Notes: a model not told the origin generated them from the sequence alone. Shown: positions 8,400 through 17,154, counted from the first letter of the stretch. The stretch: 64,000 nucleotides of DNA from Azonexus sp. (GCA_031274715.1 JAISPT010000069.1:1-64000), one strand, 5' to 3'. Translations and numbers: made by a program.

Positions 8400-9008
8400 A
8401 TGAAACTACTGTTCGACCTCTTCCCGGTGATCCTTTTCTTCGGCGCCTTCAAGTACGCCGAAAAGCAGCCGGAGTTGGCCGCCGACTGGGTCGCCGCCCT
8501 GCTCGGTTCGGCTAGCGTCAGTCCGCAGCAGGCGCCGATCCTGCTTGCCACGGTGGTGGTCATTGCCGCCACCGTCGTCCAGATCGCCTGGGTGCGTTTC
8601 CGCCACGGCAAGGTAGACAAGATGCTGTGGTTCAGCCTGCTGCTGGTCGTCGTCTTCGGAGGCATGACATTGATCTTTAAGAACGAAGCCTTCATCAAGT
8701 GGAAGCCGACCATCCTGTACTGGGCATTCGCCGGCAGCATGGCGTTCGCCGTCCTGGTCATGAAGAAGAACGCCATCCGCGGCATGCTCGGCGAACAGAT
8801 GAAACTGCCCGAGGCCGTCTGGGATCGCCTGAACCTCTCCTGGATCGGTTTCTTCACCGTCATGGGCGCGCTCAATCTGATCGTCGCCTTCAACTTCTCA
8901 ACCGATACCTGGGTCAATTTCAAACTGTTCGGCGGCATGGGCCTGATGCTGCTCTTCATCCTCGCCCAGGGGATGCTGCTGGCGAAATACGTCGAGGAAG
9001 ACCAATAA
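8400..9008 (+). CDS. yciB: Inner-membrane-spanning protein YciB (septation protein A family)
   Basis: 202 residues with five or six hydrophobic segments spread over the whole chain. It begins MKLLFDLFPVILFF, the signature start of the family, and also has TLIFKNEAFIKWKPT and WVNFKLFGG. The family is linked to envelope maintenance and septation, but its molecular role is not settled. The stop overlaps the next ATG (TAATG), so it is coupled to the YciI gene; the yciB-yciI-parvulin order is common in related bacteria. Confidence 0.92.
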   Translation: MKLLFDLFPVILFFGAFKYAEKQPELAADWVAALLGSASVSPQQAPILLATVVVIAATVVQIAWVRFRHGKVDKMLWFSLLLVVVFGGMTLIFKNEAFIKWKPTILYWAFAGSMAFAVLVMKKNAIRGMLGEQMKLPEAVWDRLNLSWIGFFTVMGALNLIVAFNFSTDTWVNFKLFGGMGLMLLFILAQGMLLAKYVEEDQ

Positions 9009-9310
9009 TGCTTTACGCCATCATCGGCGAGGACCATCCAGGTTCTCTGCAAGCCCGGTTGGCCGCCCGCCCCGCCCATCTCGAACGGCTGCAGGCGCTG
9101 CAGGCCGCAGGTCGCCTGGTGCTGGCCGGCCCCTGCCCGGCGATCGACTCGCCCGATCCCGGTCCGGCGGGCTTCTCGGGTAGCATCATCATCGCCGAGT
9201 TCGCCTCGCTGGCCGACGCCCGCGCCTGGGCCGACGCTGACCCCTACGTCGTCGCCGGCGTCTATGCCGACGTCGCCGTCAAACCATTCAATAAAGTCCT
9301 GCCGGCCTGA
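9008..9310 (+). CDS. yciI: YciI family protein
   Basis: 100 residues, a small ferredoxin-like alpha/beta barrel of the YCII family. It starts MLYAIIGEDH and has the conserved RPAHLERLQAL helix with the putative active His, plus the DPYVVAGVYADV segment. The ATG overlaps the yciB stop by one base. Some relatives act as dehalogenase- or lactone-isomerase-like enzymes, but the substrate here is unknown. Confidence 0.88.
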   Translation: MLYAIIGEDHPGSLQARLAARPAHLERLQALQAAGRLVLAGPCPAIDSPDPGPAGFSGSIIIAEFASLADARAWADADPYVVAGVYADVAVKPFNKVLPA

Positions 9311-9374
9311 TGGCGAAAAGTCGTCTATGATGCTGCTGGCGATCCGATGCCTAGCCGTGCCCATGCGTTGAGCA

Positions 9375-9403
9375 TCGACACTCGCCCCCCGACCAAGTAC
9401 AAT
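9375..9403 (+). promoter_or_regulatory. Candidate sigma-70 promoter of the parvulin gene
   Basis: TCGACA at 9375-9380 and TACAAT at 9398-9403 are separated by 17 bases and each matches the consensus at five of six positions. The start would fall near 9410, giving a short leader with GAAGGA at 9421-9426 before ATG 9433. Confidence 0.55.
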
Positions 9404-9432
9404 TTTTGTTTCCCTCACTCGAAGGACATTAC

Positions 9433-10218
9433 ATGCACAAGATCTCCCGTCTGGCTGCCCTGCTCGTCGCCGGCGCCATCGTTTCCACTCCGCTCTTGGC
9501 CCAGAACAAAACCTTCGTCACCGTCAACGGCCAGCCGGTCTCGCAGTCCGCCTACGACGCTTTCCTCTCCGAACAAAAAGCCCAGGGCGCTCAGGACGGC
9601 CCGGAACTGCAGAACGCCGTGCGCGAAGAGTTGATCCGCCGCGAACTGCTGGCGCAGGAAGCCAAGAAGCGCGGCCTGGACAAGAAGGATACGGTGCCCG
9701 GCCAGATTGAGCTGGCCAAGCAGGCCGTGCTGATCCGCGCCTACCTGACCGATTACGTGCGCGCCAACCCGATCACCGAGGACCGCCTGAAGGCCGAATA
9801 CGAAAAAATCAAGGCCAACATCGGCGGGACCGAATACAAGGTCCGCCACATCCTGGTCGAGAAGGAAGACGAGGCCAAGGCGATCATCGCCAAGCTCGAC
9901 AAGGGCGAGAAATTCTCGGAACTGGCCAAGCAGTCGAAGGATCCGGGTTCCCGCGACAACGGCGGCGATCTCGGCTGGAACTCGCCGGCCGCCTACGTCC
10001 CGCCATTCGGCGAGGCGCTGCCCCAACTGAAGAAGGGCGAATACACCAAGACCCCGGTGAAGACCGACTTCGGTTACCACGTGATCCAGGTGGAAGACTC
10101 GCGTCCCTCCAGCCCGCCGCCGTACGAGCAGGTCAAGCCGCAACTGCAACAGCGCGCCAGCCAGCAGCAGATCGAGCAACTGGTCAAGGATCTGCGCGCC
10201 AAGGCCAAAGTAAACTAA
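9433..10218 (+). CDS. Periplasmic parvulin-type peptidyl-prolyl isomerase (PpiC/PrsA-like)
   Basis: 261 residues. ATG 9433 is chosen over the upstream TTG because GAAGGA precedes it and it starts a standard signal peptide cleaved after LLAQ near residue 23. An N-terminal chaperone-like helical part is followed by one parvulin domain, from YKVRHILVE through GGDLGW and FGYHVIQVED. Such proteins fold outer-membrane and periplasmic clients. A single rotamase domain distinguishes it from SurA. A strong terminator follows it. Confidence 0.92.
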   Translation: MHKISRLAALLVAGAIVSTPLLAQNKTFVTVNGQPVSQSAYDAFLSEQKAQGAQDGPELQNAVREELIRRELLAQEAKKRGLDKKDTVPGQIELAKQAVLIRAYLTDYVRANPITEDRLKAEYEKIKANIGGTEYKVRHILVEKEDEAKAIIAKLDKGEKFSELAKQSKDPGSRDNGGDLGWNSPAAYVPPFGEALPQLKKGEYTKTPVKTDFGYHVIQVEDSRPSSPPPYEQVKPQLQQRASQQQIEQLVKDLRAKAKVN

Positions 10219-10263
10219 GCCTGACTAGGCCGCTCGCCACCATGCCCACCGCACGGGAATCCG

Positions 10264-10292
10264 ATGCCCACCCGCCGGTGGGCATTTCTTTT
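10264..10292 (+). terminator. Rho-independent terminator after the parvulin gene
   Basis: A perfect 9-bp stem ATGCCCACC / GGTGGGCAT (10264-10272 and 10277-10285) with a CGCC loop is followed by TTTCTTTT. It closes the yciB-yciI-parvulin unit before the next gene. Confidence 0.88.
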
Positions 10293-10306
10293 AGCCGGAA
10301 CGAGCC

Positions 10307-11623
10307 GTGTTCGAGCATCTAAAAAAGCTGTTCGCCGGCCCACCGCAGGCTATGCCGCCGCGCCGTGCGACAGCACCGGCCATGACTGCAGCGGTGGAAG
10401 GTGGCACCGTCTTCCTCCGCCGCGATGCTGTATTCAACCGTCAGGGCCAACTGGCCGGCCATCTGTTTCGCACTGGCGACACGCTGTCGGCCACGGCCCG
10501 GCAAACCGATAGCGCCTTGCTGGCCGCCCTGAATGCCAGCCCGGAAGCCTGGAACGCCGGCCTGGCATTCGTCCCGCTCAGTTCGGCCAGCCTCGACCTG
10601 GCGGCGGTGGACGAACTGCGCAGCGCCAACCTGGTCCTGTTGCTCGATCTGGCCCCTGTCGCCAGGGGCGCACCAGACACGGCGCTAGGCGACCGGATCG
10701 AAGCGCTGCGCCAGCGCGGCATCGCCATCGCTTTGTTCCGCCAGCCGAAGCATCCAAGCTTCAGCGAGATCATCCACCTCGCCGACTACGGCGCCATCGA
10801 TGTCGCCGCTACCGAGCCCAGCCTGATCCGCGATTTCTCGGCGGCCTTCCGCGCCGGCCGGCACGACCAGCCGGCCGGCCTGTTCGCCGCCGGCATCGAG
10901 ACGATCGACGAATATCGCCTCTGCCACCTGTGGCATTTCGATTATTTCCACGGCAGCTTCGCCGCCCAGACGCTACAACACGCCGAAGAGACTGCCACCG
11001 ACCCGCACAAGATGCAGTTGCTGCACGTGCTGCGCCTGGTCCAGAGCGACGCCGAGACAGCGGAGATCGCCGCGGCGCTACGGCAGGATCCGCCGCTGGC
11101 CTTCCGCATCCTGCGCTACCTCAATTCGCCGCTGCTCGGCCTCGACCATCGCGTCGAGTCGCTATCGCAGGCCCTGACCATTCTCGGCCGGCAACGCCTG
11201 ATGCGCTGGCTGGCCGTGCTGCTGTTCTCGGTGCGTGAACCCGCTGTCGGCGACTGGTTACTGATCGAAAGCGCCCTGACCCGCGGCCGCCTGATGGAGT
11301 TGCTGGGCGATCGAGTGCTACCCGGCCAGCCGGCCGACGCGCTGTTCCTGACTGGCATATTCTCCTGTCTTGAGCAGTTGCTGCGCCGGCCGCTGACCGA
11401 ATTGCTCGACGAAATACCGCTGGCCGAGGACGTCCGCGCCGCCCTGCTGCGCGGCGATGGCCCCTATGCATCGCTGCTGACCCTGGTCGAAGCCGCCGAG
11501 GCCTTCGATCACGCGCGCATCGCCTACTGCGCCAACGCCCTCGCCGTCCCGGCCGACGTCGTCAACCGCGCCTTGTTGGCCGCCACCGCCTGGGCCAGCG
11601 AGGTTTCCGAGCATTGGGACTAG
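10307..11623 (+). CDS. Degenerate EAL-like domain plus HDOD domain signalling protein
   Basis: 438 residues with a GTG start at 10307. The HDOD domain (about residues 225-420) is recognisable from LVQSDAETAEIAAALRQDP, FRILRYLNSPLLGL and LTILGRQRLMRWL. The preceding 200 residues have the length and the end segment (FDYFHGSFA) of EAL domains, but I find no ExL motif and none of the usual metal-binding acidic motifs, so phosphodiesterase activity is unlikely. YuxH-type proteins with this layout probably bind nucleotides or partner proteins. The other HDOD gene lies 1.3 kb downstream on the opposite strand. Confidence 0.8.
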   Translation: MFEHLKKLFAGPPQAMPPRRATAPAMTAAVEGGTVFLRRDAVFNRQGQLAGHLFRTGDTLSATARQTDSALLAALNASPEAWNAGLAFVPLSSASLDLAAVDELRSANLVLLLDLAPVARGAPDTALGDRIEALRQRGIAIALFRQPKHPSFSEIIHLADYGAIDVAATEPSLIRDFSAAFRAGRHDQPAGLFAAGIETIDEYRLCHLWHFDYFHGSFAAQTLQHAEETATDPHKMQLLHVLRLVQSDAETAEIAAALRQDPPLAFRILRYLNSPLLGLDHRVESLSQALTILGRQRLMRWLAVLLFSVREPAVGDWLLIESALTRGRLMELLGDRVLPGQPADALFLTGIFSCLEQLLRRPLTELLDEIPLAEDVRAALLRGDGPYASLLTLVEAAEAFDHARIAYCANALAVPADVVNRALLAATAWASEVSEHWD

Positions 11624-11660
11624 TACCTCGTTTCACCAAAAATTTGATGAAACGAAGTAC
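11623..11660. repeat. Inverted repeat after the EAL/HDOD gene
   Basis: GTACCTCGTTTCA (11623-11635) and TGAAACGAAGTAC (11648-11660) can pair with one mismatch around a 12-base AT-rich loop. It begins at the stop codon of the EAL/HDOD gene. There is no T-run after it, so it may be an mRNA-end stabilising hairpin or a factor-assisted terminator. Confidence 0.5.
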
Positions 11661-11733
11661 CAGGCTTCCATCGCCGGGCAAAATTGATACAGGTGAATGC
11701 CGGATCGGCGGCCGCCGGCTAGAGTCCGACAGC

Positions 11734-12951
11734 ATGAGACTGCCTTGCCTGCTGCTACTCGCCGCCTTGTGCCTACCACTGCCGCTGGGTGCCGTGCAAC
11801 CGCTGCAGCCTTGGCTCGACGTAGCCGCTCCCGGCAGCGTGCTGAAGCTGCCGCCCGGTATTTATAGCGGGCCGGCGCTGATCAACAAGGCGCTGACTCT
11901 CGACGGCGACGGCCAGGTGGTAATCGACGCCGGCGGCAAGGGCACGGTACTAACCGTGCGCGCCGACCGGGTCACGCTACGCGGCCTGACCTTGCGCAAC
12001 AGCGGCGATTCGCACGATTCCCTCGACAGCGGCCTGATGGCCGAAGGGAATGAGCTGCTGATCGAGAACAACGTGATCGAGGAAGTGTTGTTCGGCATTT
12101 CCCTACACCGCAGCAACAACGGTGTCGTCCGCGGCAACCGTATCCGCTCGCGCAAGGAGGCCGACCCGGCCGACCGTGGCGACGGCCTGCGCTTGTGGTA
12201 CAGCAGCGGCAACCGCATCGAAGACAACGACATCGCCCACATCCGCGACATCACCGTCAGCAACGCACCACGTAATCGCTTCGTCGGCAACCAGGTGCGC
12301 GACAGCCGGCGGGCGATGAGCCTGCTGTTCGCCCCACGCACCCTGATCGAGGATAACCTGTTCGAACGCAACGCCACCGGCGTGACCGTACTCAATTCCG
12401 ACGGCCTGGTGATCCGCGGCAACCGCATCCGGCACGCGATGGAGGCCTCCGGCGCCGGCGTCGCGCTCAAGGAAACCACGGCGGCGCTGGTCCAGGGCAA
12501 TGAGATCGTGCATTGCGCCCACGGCATCATGGCCGACTCGCCGATGCATCCGCTCAACCGCATCGTCTTCGTCGATAACGTGGTCGCCCACAACGTCACC
12601 GGCGTGTATTTCTACGGCGCCAAGGGTGGCCACATGGCGATCGGCAACAGCTTCCTGAACAACCTGTGGCCAGTGATCATCATCGGCGACGGCGACCCGA
12701 TGAACGATGTCTGGTGGGGCAACTACTGGGACAGCTACGAGGGTTTCGACCGCGACGGCGACGGCTTTGGCGACCAGCCGTACGAGTTGTACGCCTGGGC
12801 CGACCGCATCTGGATGGAAACGCCGGCGGCGCGTTTCTTCAGAAATTCGCCGGTGCTTGAACTACTCGATTTCCTCGAACGCCTGGCCCCCTTTGCGGCA
12901 CCGACGCTGATCCTGCGCGACCCGGCACCACGCATGCGCCGCTCACCCTAG
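11734..12951 (+). CDS. nosD: NosD-like periplasmic right-handed beta-helix protein
   Basis: 405 residues. The ATG at 11734 is preferred because it starts a typical signal peptide (MRLPCLLLLAALCLPLPLG). The body consists of repeated beta-helix turns such as LLIENNVIEEV, VVRGNRIRSR and LVIRGNRIRHA, as in carbohydrate-binding/NosD proteins. The C-terminal DGFGDQPYELY and ADRIW motifs are typical of NosD. NosD helps nitrous oxide reductase maturation in the periplasm, but no nosZ, nosF, nosY or nosL is near, so this copy is isolated. A different beta-helix role is possible. Confidence 0.78.
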   Translation: MRLPCLLLLAALCLPLPLGAVQPLQPWLDVAAPGSVLKLPPGIYSGPALINKALTLDGDGQVVIDAGGKGTVLTVRADRVTLRGLTLRNSGDSHDSLDSGLMAEGNELLIENNVIEEVLFGISLHRSNNGVVRGNRIRSRKEADPADRGDGLRLWYSSGNRIEDNDIAHIRDITVSNAPRNRFVGNQVRDSRRAMSLLFAPRTLIEDNLFERNATGVTVLNSDGLVIRGNRIRHAMEASGAGVALKETTAALVQGNEIVHCAHGIMADSPMHPLNRIVFVDNVVAHNVTGVYFYGAKGGHMAIGNSFLNNLWPVIIIGDGDPMNDVWWGNYWDSYEGFDRDGDGFGDQPYELYAWADRIWMETPAARFFRNSPVLELLDFLERLAPFAAPTLILRDPAPRMRRSP

Positions 12952-12961
12952 TGTGGGCGCA

Positions 12962-13807
12962 CTACACTAACCAGTCGCGCATATCCTCGATCAAGTCGTC
13001 GACCGCCCCCAGCGACAGGCCGAACAACTGGCAGGCATAGGGCAAGGCCTTGTTCCATTCCTGGTAGACATGATCGCCGGCCTGTAGGCGGATGATGTGC
13101 TCGGCCAGCACGGTGACGGCAATCAGCATCCGCGAGGTCGGTGACAACAGGCCCGCTGTATCGAACGCGGCATAGTCGTGGTGGTACAGCACGGCATTGG
13201 CCACTTCGGCCGGCAGGCGCCAGCGGCGGGCGAGAAAGTAGCCGACGACGGCATGGTTGGTGCCGAGATGCCGGTCCTCGACGTCGGTAAAGCACCGCTC
13301 CTCGCAGGCATTGGCCTCGGCCAGCACGGTGCGGACCTCGGGGAAACGCTTCATCAACAACGGGATGCCGCAATCGTGGAACAGCCCGAAGGTGTAGGCC
13401 ACGTCGGGACGGACACAGCGCAGGCGGCGGGCCAGTTCGGCCGATAGCCGCGCGGTCAGGGCCGAGGTTTCCCAGAAGCGCTCCATCGGCGCGGACGCAC
13501 CGCCGGACAGAGAGGCTTTCAGGAGCTGCGAAACAACCAGATTGAACACCTGCCGGGTACCGAGAATGTTCAGCGCCTGGGCAATGGAACCGATCTTGTT
13601 GTTGCCGAAGGCCGGGGAATTGGCCACCAACATCACATGTCCGGCAAGGGCCACGTCCTGACCGATCAAACGAGCGATTTCTCGCTGGTCCGTGTCTTTC
13701 TCCAGTTCCCGCTGGATATCCACCAAAATCGCCGGACAAGGCGGAATGTCGATTCCGTTTAACTGTTTTTCCAACTGCAACTGCTGTTCGTCGCTCACCG
13801 CACTCAT
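12962..13807 (-). CDS. HDOD domain protein
   Basis: 281 residues, almost entirely one HDOD domain: CPAILVDIQREL, IGQDVALAGHVMLVANSP, ALNILGTRQVFNLV and GLFHDCGIPLLMKRFP. HDOD proteins are non-enzymatic relatives of HD phosphohydrolases that take part in bacterial signalling. The chain lacks a receiver or other sensory domain. It converges on nosD with only 10 bases between the stops. Confidence 0.85.
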   Translation of the reverse strand: MSAVSDEQQLQLEKQLNGIDIPPCPAILVDIQRELEKDTDQREIARLIGQDVALAGHVMLVANSPAFGNNKIGSIAQALNILGTRQVFNLVVSQLLKASLSGGASAPMERFWETSALTARLSAELARRLRCVRPDVAYTFGLFHDCGIPLLMKRFPEVRTVLAEANACEERCFTDVEDRHLGTNHAVVGYFLARRWRLPAEVANAVLYHHDYAAFDTAGLLSPTSRMLIAVTVLAEHIIRLQAGDHVYQEWNKALPYACQLFGLSLGAVDDLIEDMRDWLV

Positions 13808-13873
13808 TGAATAAACTCCAAAGGCTGGACGGGAGCTTGTCGGCTACCCGCGTCGGCGTGAATAACGCGGAAA

Positions 13874-14812
13874 TTATAGTTGATAGGCTTCGCCGCCGCC
13901 CTGCAAGGTCAACTCGACCACCCGCCGCGTCAGGTGCGGGGCGAATAGCTCGATCAGGTCGTAATCATGGCGGCGCAGGTAGGTGCCGCGGCGCAAGGCC
14001 AGGCGGGTGATATTCGACTCGAACAGATGGCTGGCATCGAGGGCCGCCAGGCCGCTGTCGCGCTGCTCGTCGACAGCCAGTGCCGAGATGATGCCAAGGC
14101 CGAGGCCGAGGCCGACGTAGGTCTTGATTACGTCGGCATCGAGCGCGGTCAGCACGATGTTCGGCGTCGCGTCGATGCGCTCGAAGGCTCGATTGATCCG
14201 CGAGCGCCCGGCAAACGCCGTGTCGTAGGTGATCAGTGGCCACTTGACCAATTCTTGCAACGACAACGGTTGCTGCAGTATCGGGTGAGCACTCGGCGCA
14301 ATCACGCAATGGCTCCACTGGCGGACCGGCAGCGTGATCAGTTGCGGATACTGATCGAGCGCCTCGGTGGCGATACCGATGTCGGCGTCGCCGGCCAGCA
14401 CCCATTCGGCAATCTGCGTCGGGCTGCCCTGGTGCATTTCCAGTTTGACGCCAGGATGGCGGGCGATGAAATCGCGGACTACGACCGGCAGCGCATAGCG
14501 AGCCTGGGTGTGGGTCGCCGCCAACACCAGGCGGCCGCTGTCGCCGGCCGAGAAATCGGCGCAGGCGCGCTTGAGATTCTCCGCTTCGGCAAGAATGCGC
14601 TCGGCGATCGTCAGCACCGTCCGCCCCGGTTCGGTGACGCCGGTGAAGCGCTTGCCGCTGCGCTCGAAGATGGTTATCCCGAGTTCATCCTCCAGCAGCT
14701 TGACCTGCTTGGAGATGCCCGGCTGCGAGGTGTACAGCGATTCCGCCGCCTCCGAGACATTGAGCCCCTGGCGCCGGATCTCGACGATGTAACGCAATTG
14801 CTGAAGTTTCAT
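13874..14812 (-). CDS. cysB: LysR-type regulator of cysteine biosynthesis
   Basis: 312 residues. N-terminal winged helix-turn-helix (MKLQQLRYIVEI, SQPGISKQVKLLEDELG) then a periplasmic-binding-like effector domain with THTQARYALP, HQGSPTQIA and GDADIGIATEAL, all typical of CysB/Cbl. It activates sulfur-assimilation genes in response to N-acetylserine. It is transcribed divergently from cysI, with 135 bases between the two starts holding the shared control region. The length is normal for CysB; Cbl is the alternative. Confidence 0.93.
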   Translation of the reverse strand: MKLQQLRYIVEIRRQGLNVSEAAESLYTSQPGISKQVKLLEDELGITIFERSGKRFTGVTEPGRTVLTIAERILAEAENLKRACADFSAGDSGRLVLAATHTQARYALPVVVRDFIARHPGVKLEMHQGSPTQIAEWVLAGDADIGIATEALDQYPQLITLPVRQWSHCVIAPSAHPILQQPLSLQELVKWPLITYDTAFAGRSRINRAFERIDATPNIVLTALDADVIKTYVGLGLGLGIISALAVDEQRDSGLAALDASHLFESNITRLALRRGTYLRRHDYDLIELFAPHLTRRVVELTLQGGGEAYQL

Positions 14813-14947
14813 GGTGAAAGGCGCGAGGTGGGTTGCCGATCATTATCGCCGGCCGACAACTCATCGCCCGCAATTAATAACCCAAAGTTATACCAATCTA
14901 ACCCAATATTCTTTTTGATACAAATGGCCGCTGCTAGGATACGCGCC
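14813..14947. promoter_or_regulatory. cysB-cysI divergent control region
   Basis: An AT-rich island in GC-rich surroundings, with TTATACCAATCTAACCCAA and TTGATA (14915-14920), then TAGGAT at 14935-14940, only 7 bases before the cysI ATG. Spacing between the last two is 14 bases, shorter than ideal, as often seen at promoters that need an activator. CysB binding is inferred from gene position. A cysI transcript from this box would be leaderless or nearly so. Confidence 0.5.
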
Positions 14948-16639
14948 ATGTACCAATACGATGCCATCGACCGCCAGTTGGTCAACGAGCGCGTCGCCCA
15001 GTTCCGTGACCAGGTCCGGCGCTGGCGGTCGGGCGAGTTGAGCGACGATGAATTCCGTCCGCTGCGTCTGCAGAACGGCCTCTACATCCAGCGCCAGGCG
15101 CCGATGTTCCGCATCGCCGTGCCCTACGGCATGCTGAGTTCGACGCAATTGCGCACCCTGGCCCGCGTCGCCCGCCAGTACGACCGTGGCTACGGCCATT
15201 TCACGACCCGCCAAAACCTGCAACTCAACTGGCCGAAGATCGAGGATGTGCCCGACATCCTGGCCGAACTGGCGGCGGTCGACATGCACGCCATCCAGAC
15301 TTCCGGCAACTGCGTGCGCAACATCACCACCGATCCATTCGCCGGCGTTGCCGCCGACGAAATCATCGACCCGCGCCCGCTGGCCGAGATTCTCCGCCAG
15401 TGGTCTACCTTCCACCCGGAATTCACCTTCCTGCCGCGCAAATTCAAAATCGCCATTTCCGGCACGCGGGAGGACCGCGCCGTCACCTGGTTCCACGACA
15501 TCGGCCTGCATCTGAAACAGGAGAACGGCGAAATTGGCTTCACCGTGATCGTCGGCGGCGGCTTGGGTCGCACGCCCATCCGTGGCCAGGTAGTGCGCGA
15601 ATTCCTGCCCTGGCAGCACATCCTCAGCTACTGCGAGGCGATCCTGCGCGTCTACAACCGCTTCGGACGACGCGACAACGCTTTCAAGGCGCGCATCAAG
15701 ATCCTCGTCCAGGCGCTTGGCGTCGAGGAATTCACCCACCAGGTCGAAGCCGAGTGGGCACACGGCAAGGACGGCCCGGCAACCATTACCCAGGCTGAAT
15801 ACGACCGCGTCGCCGCACATTTCGCGGCACCGGCTTATCACCCCGCCACCGTCGAGGACGCCGCCTTCGCCCGGCACCGCCAAGAAAATGCCGCCTTCGC
15901 CCGCTGGCTGGAACGGTGTACGCACCCGCACCGCGTTGCCGGCTATCGCGCCGTGACCTTGTCGCTGAAGAAGCACGGCGTGCCGCCGGGCGACATCTCC
16001 TCGGATCAGATGGACATCGTCGCCGACCTGGCCACTCACTTCAGCTTCGGCGAACTGCGCATCGCGCACGAGCAGAACATCATCCTGGCCGACGTCCGCG
16101 AAGCCCACCTCTACGCCCTGTGGCTGACCGCCCGGGGCGCCGGCCTGGCGACGCCGAACATCGGCCTGCTGACCGGCATCATCTGCTGCCCGGGCGGCGA
16201 TTTCTGCGACCTCGCCAACGCCAAGTCCATCCCCATCGCCAATGCCATCCAGCAACGTTTCGACGACCTCGATTATCTGTTCGACATCGGTGAAATCGAC
16301 CTCAACATCTCCGGCTGTATGAATGCCTGCGGCCATCATCACATCGGCCACATCGGCGTGCTCGGCGTGGACAGGAACGATGCCGAGTTCTACCAGGTCA
16401 CGCTGGGCGGCCGCCAGGGCAACGACGCCCGACTCGGCAAAGTGATCGGCCCCGCCTTCCCGGCCGAGGAAATGCCGGAGGTGGTGGCCAAGATCATCCA
16501 GGTCTATATCGACCACCGCCATGCCGAGGAGCGTTTCATCGACACTTTCGATCGCATCGGCATCACCCCGTTCAAGGATCGCGTCTACGCAGGCCGCGCC
16601 CACGGTAAGGCCAAAACAGCAGCAATGGAGGTCGCCTGA
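14948..16639 (+). CDS. cysI: Sulfite reductase hemoprotein (nitrite/sulfite reductase family)
   Basis: 563 residues. ATG 14948 is the start after the divergent control region; the frame is open far upstream but that part overlaps cysB. The two ferredoxin-like halves contain HFTTRQNLQLNW near residue 85 and the siroheme/4Fe-4S ligands C414-x5-C420 and C457-x3-C461 (CMNACGHHHIGH). It reduces sulfite to sulfide with six electrons. Its next-door genes DUF934 and cysH confirm an assimilatory role. No CysJ flavoprotein is nearby, so a ferredoxin may be the donor. Confidence 0.93.
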   Translation: MYQYDAIDRQLVNERVAQFRDQVRRWRSGELSDDEFRPLRLQNGLYIQRQAPMFRIAVPYGMLSSTQLRTLARVARQYDRGYGHFTTRQNLQLNWPKIEDVPDILAELAAVDMHAIQTSGNCVRNITTDPFAGVAADEIIDPRPLAEILRQWSTFHPEFTFLPRKFKIAISGTREDRAVTWFHDIGLHLKQENGEIGFTVIVGGGLGRTPIRGQVVREFLPWQHILSYCEAILRVYNRFGRRDNAFKARIKILVQALGVEEFTHQVEAEWAHGKDGPATITQAEYDRVAAHFAAPAYHPATVEDAAFARHRQENAAFARWLERCTHPHRVAGYRAVTLSLKKHGVPPGDISSDQMDIVADLATHFSFGELRIAHEQNIILADVREAHLYALWLTARGAGLATPNIGLLTGIICCPGGDFCDLANAKSIPIANAIQQRFDDLDYLFDIGEIDLNISGCMNACGHHHIGHIGVLGVDRNDAEFYQVTLGGRQGNDARLGKVIGPAFPAEEMPEVVAKIIQVYIDHRHAEERFIDTFDRIGITPFKDRVYAGRAHGKAKTAAMEVA

Positions 16640-17148
16640 TGGTGCAACTGATCAAGGACCACGCCATCCAGGCCGACACCTGGCAGACATTTGCCTTGGC
16701 CGAGGACCAGTACGCCGAAATGGCACCCCTGCCGGCGGGGGACACGATCTTCCCGCTCGTCGTGTGGCAGGCGCGCCAGGCCGAAATCAGCGAACGCGGC
16801 GGGCGTATCGGCCTGCTGCTGCAACCCGGCGAACGGGTCGAGGACATCGCCAACGACCTCGTCCACTTCAGCCTCATCGCCATCAATTTTCCGAAATTCG
16901 TCGACGGTCGCGGCTACTCAACGGCCAGCCTGCTACGCCAGCGCTACAACTTCCAGGGCGAACTGCGCGCCGTCGGCGAGGTGCTGCATGACCAGTTGTT
17001 CTTCATGCGCCGTGTCGGCTTCGACAGTTACCAACTCAAGGACGGCAAGGACGCGACCCAGGCGTTGGCCGCCGGCTTCTCCCCCTTCAGCGACAGCTAC
17101 CAAGCCTCGACCAGCCAGCCGCAACCCTATTTTCGTCGCCGCGCCTGA
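16639..17148 (+). CDS. DUF934 protein of the sulfite-reductase operon
   Basis: 169 residues. The ATG overlaps the cysI stop by one base (TGATG), so it is coupled to cysI. The conserved block is FPKFVDGRGYSTASLLRQRY, followed by GEVLHDQLFFMRRVGFDSYQL, as in the DUF934 family. It is cytoplasmic, with no signal peptide and no cysteines suggesting a metal centre. The family lies next to cysI/cysH in many proteobacteria and an accessory role for sulfite reductase is assumed, but the function is not established. Confidence 0.88.
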   Translation: MVQLIKDHAIQADTWQTFALAEDQYAEMAPLPAGDTIFPLVVWQARQAEISERGGRIGLLLQPGERVEDIANDLVHFSLIAINFPKFVDGRGYSTASLLRQRYNFQGELRAVGEVLHDQLFFMRRVGFDSYQLKDGKDATQALAAGFSPFSDSYQASTSQPQPYFRRRA

Positions 17149-17154
17149 ACCGTC

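Noticed and set aside
14888..16603. 571-codon minus-strand frame opposite cysI
   Set aside because: It lies entirely over the well-supported sulfite reductase gene, has no family motif, and is explained by GC-rich codon use.
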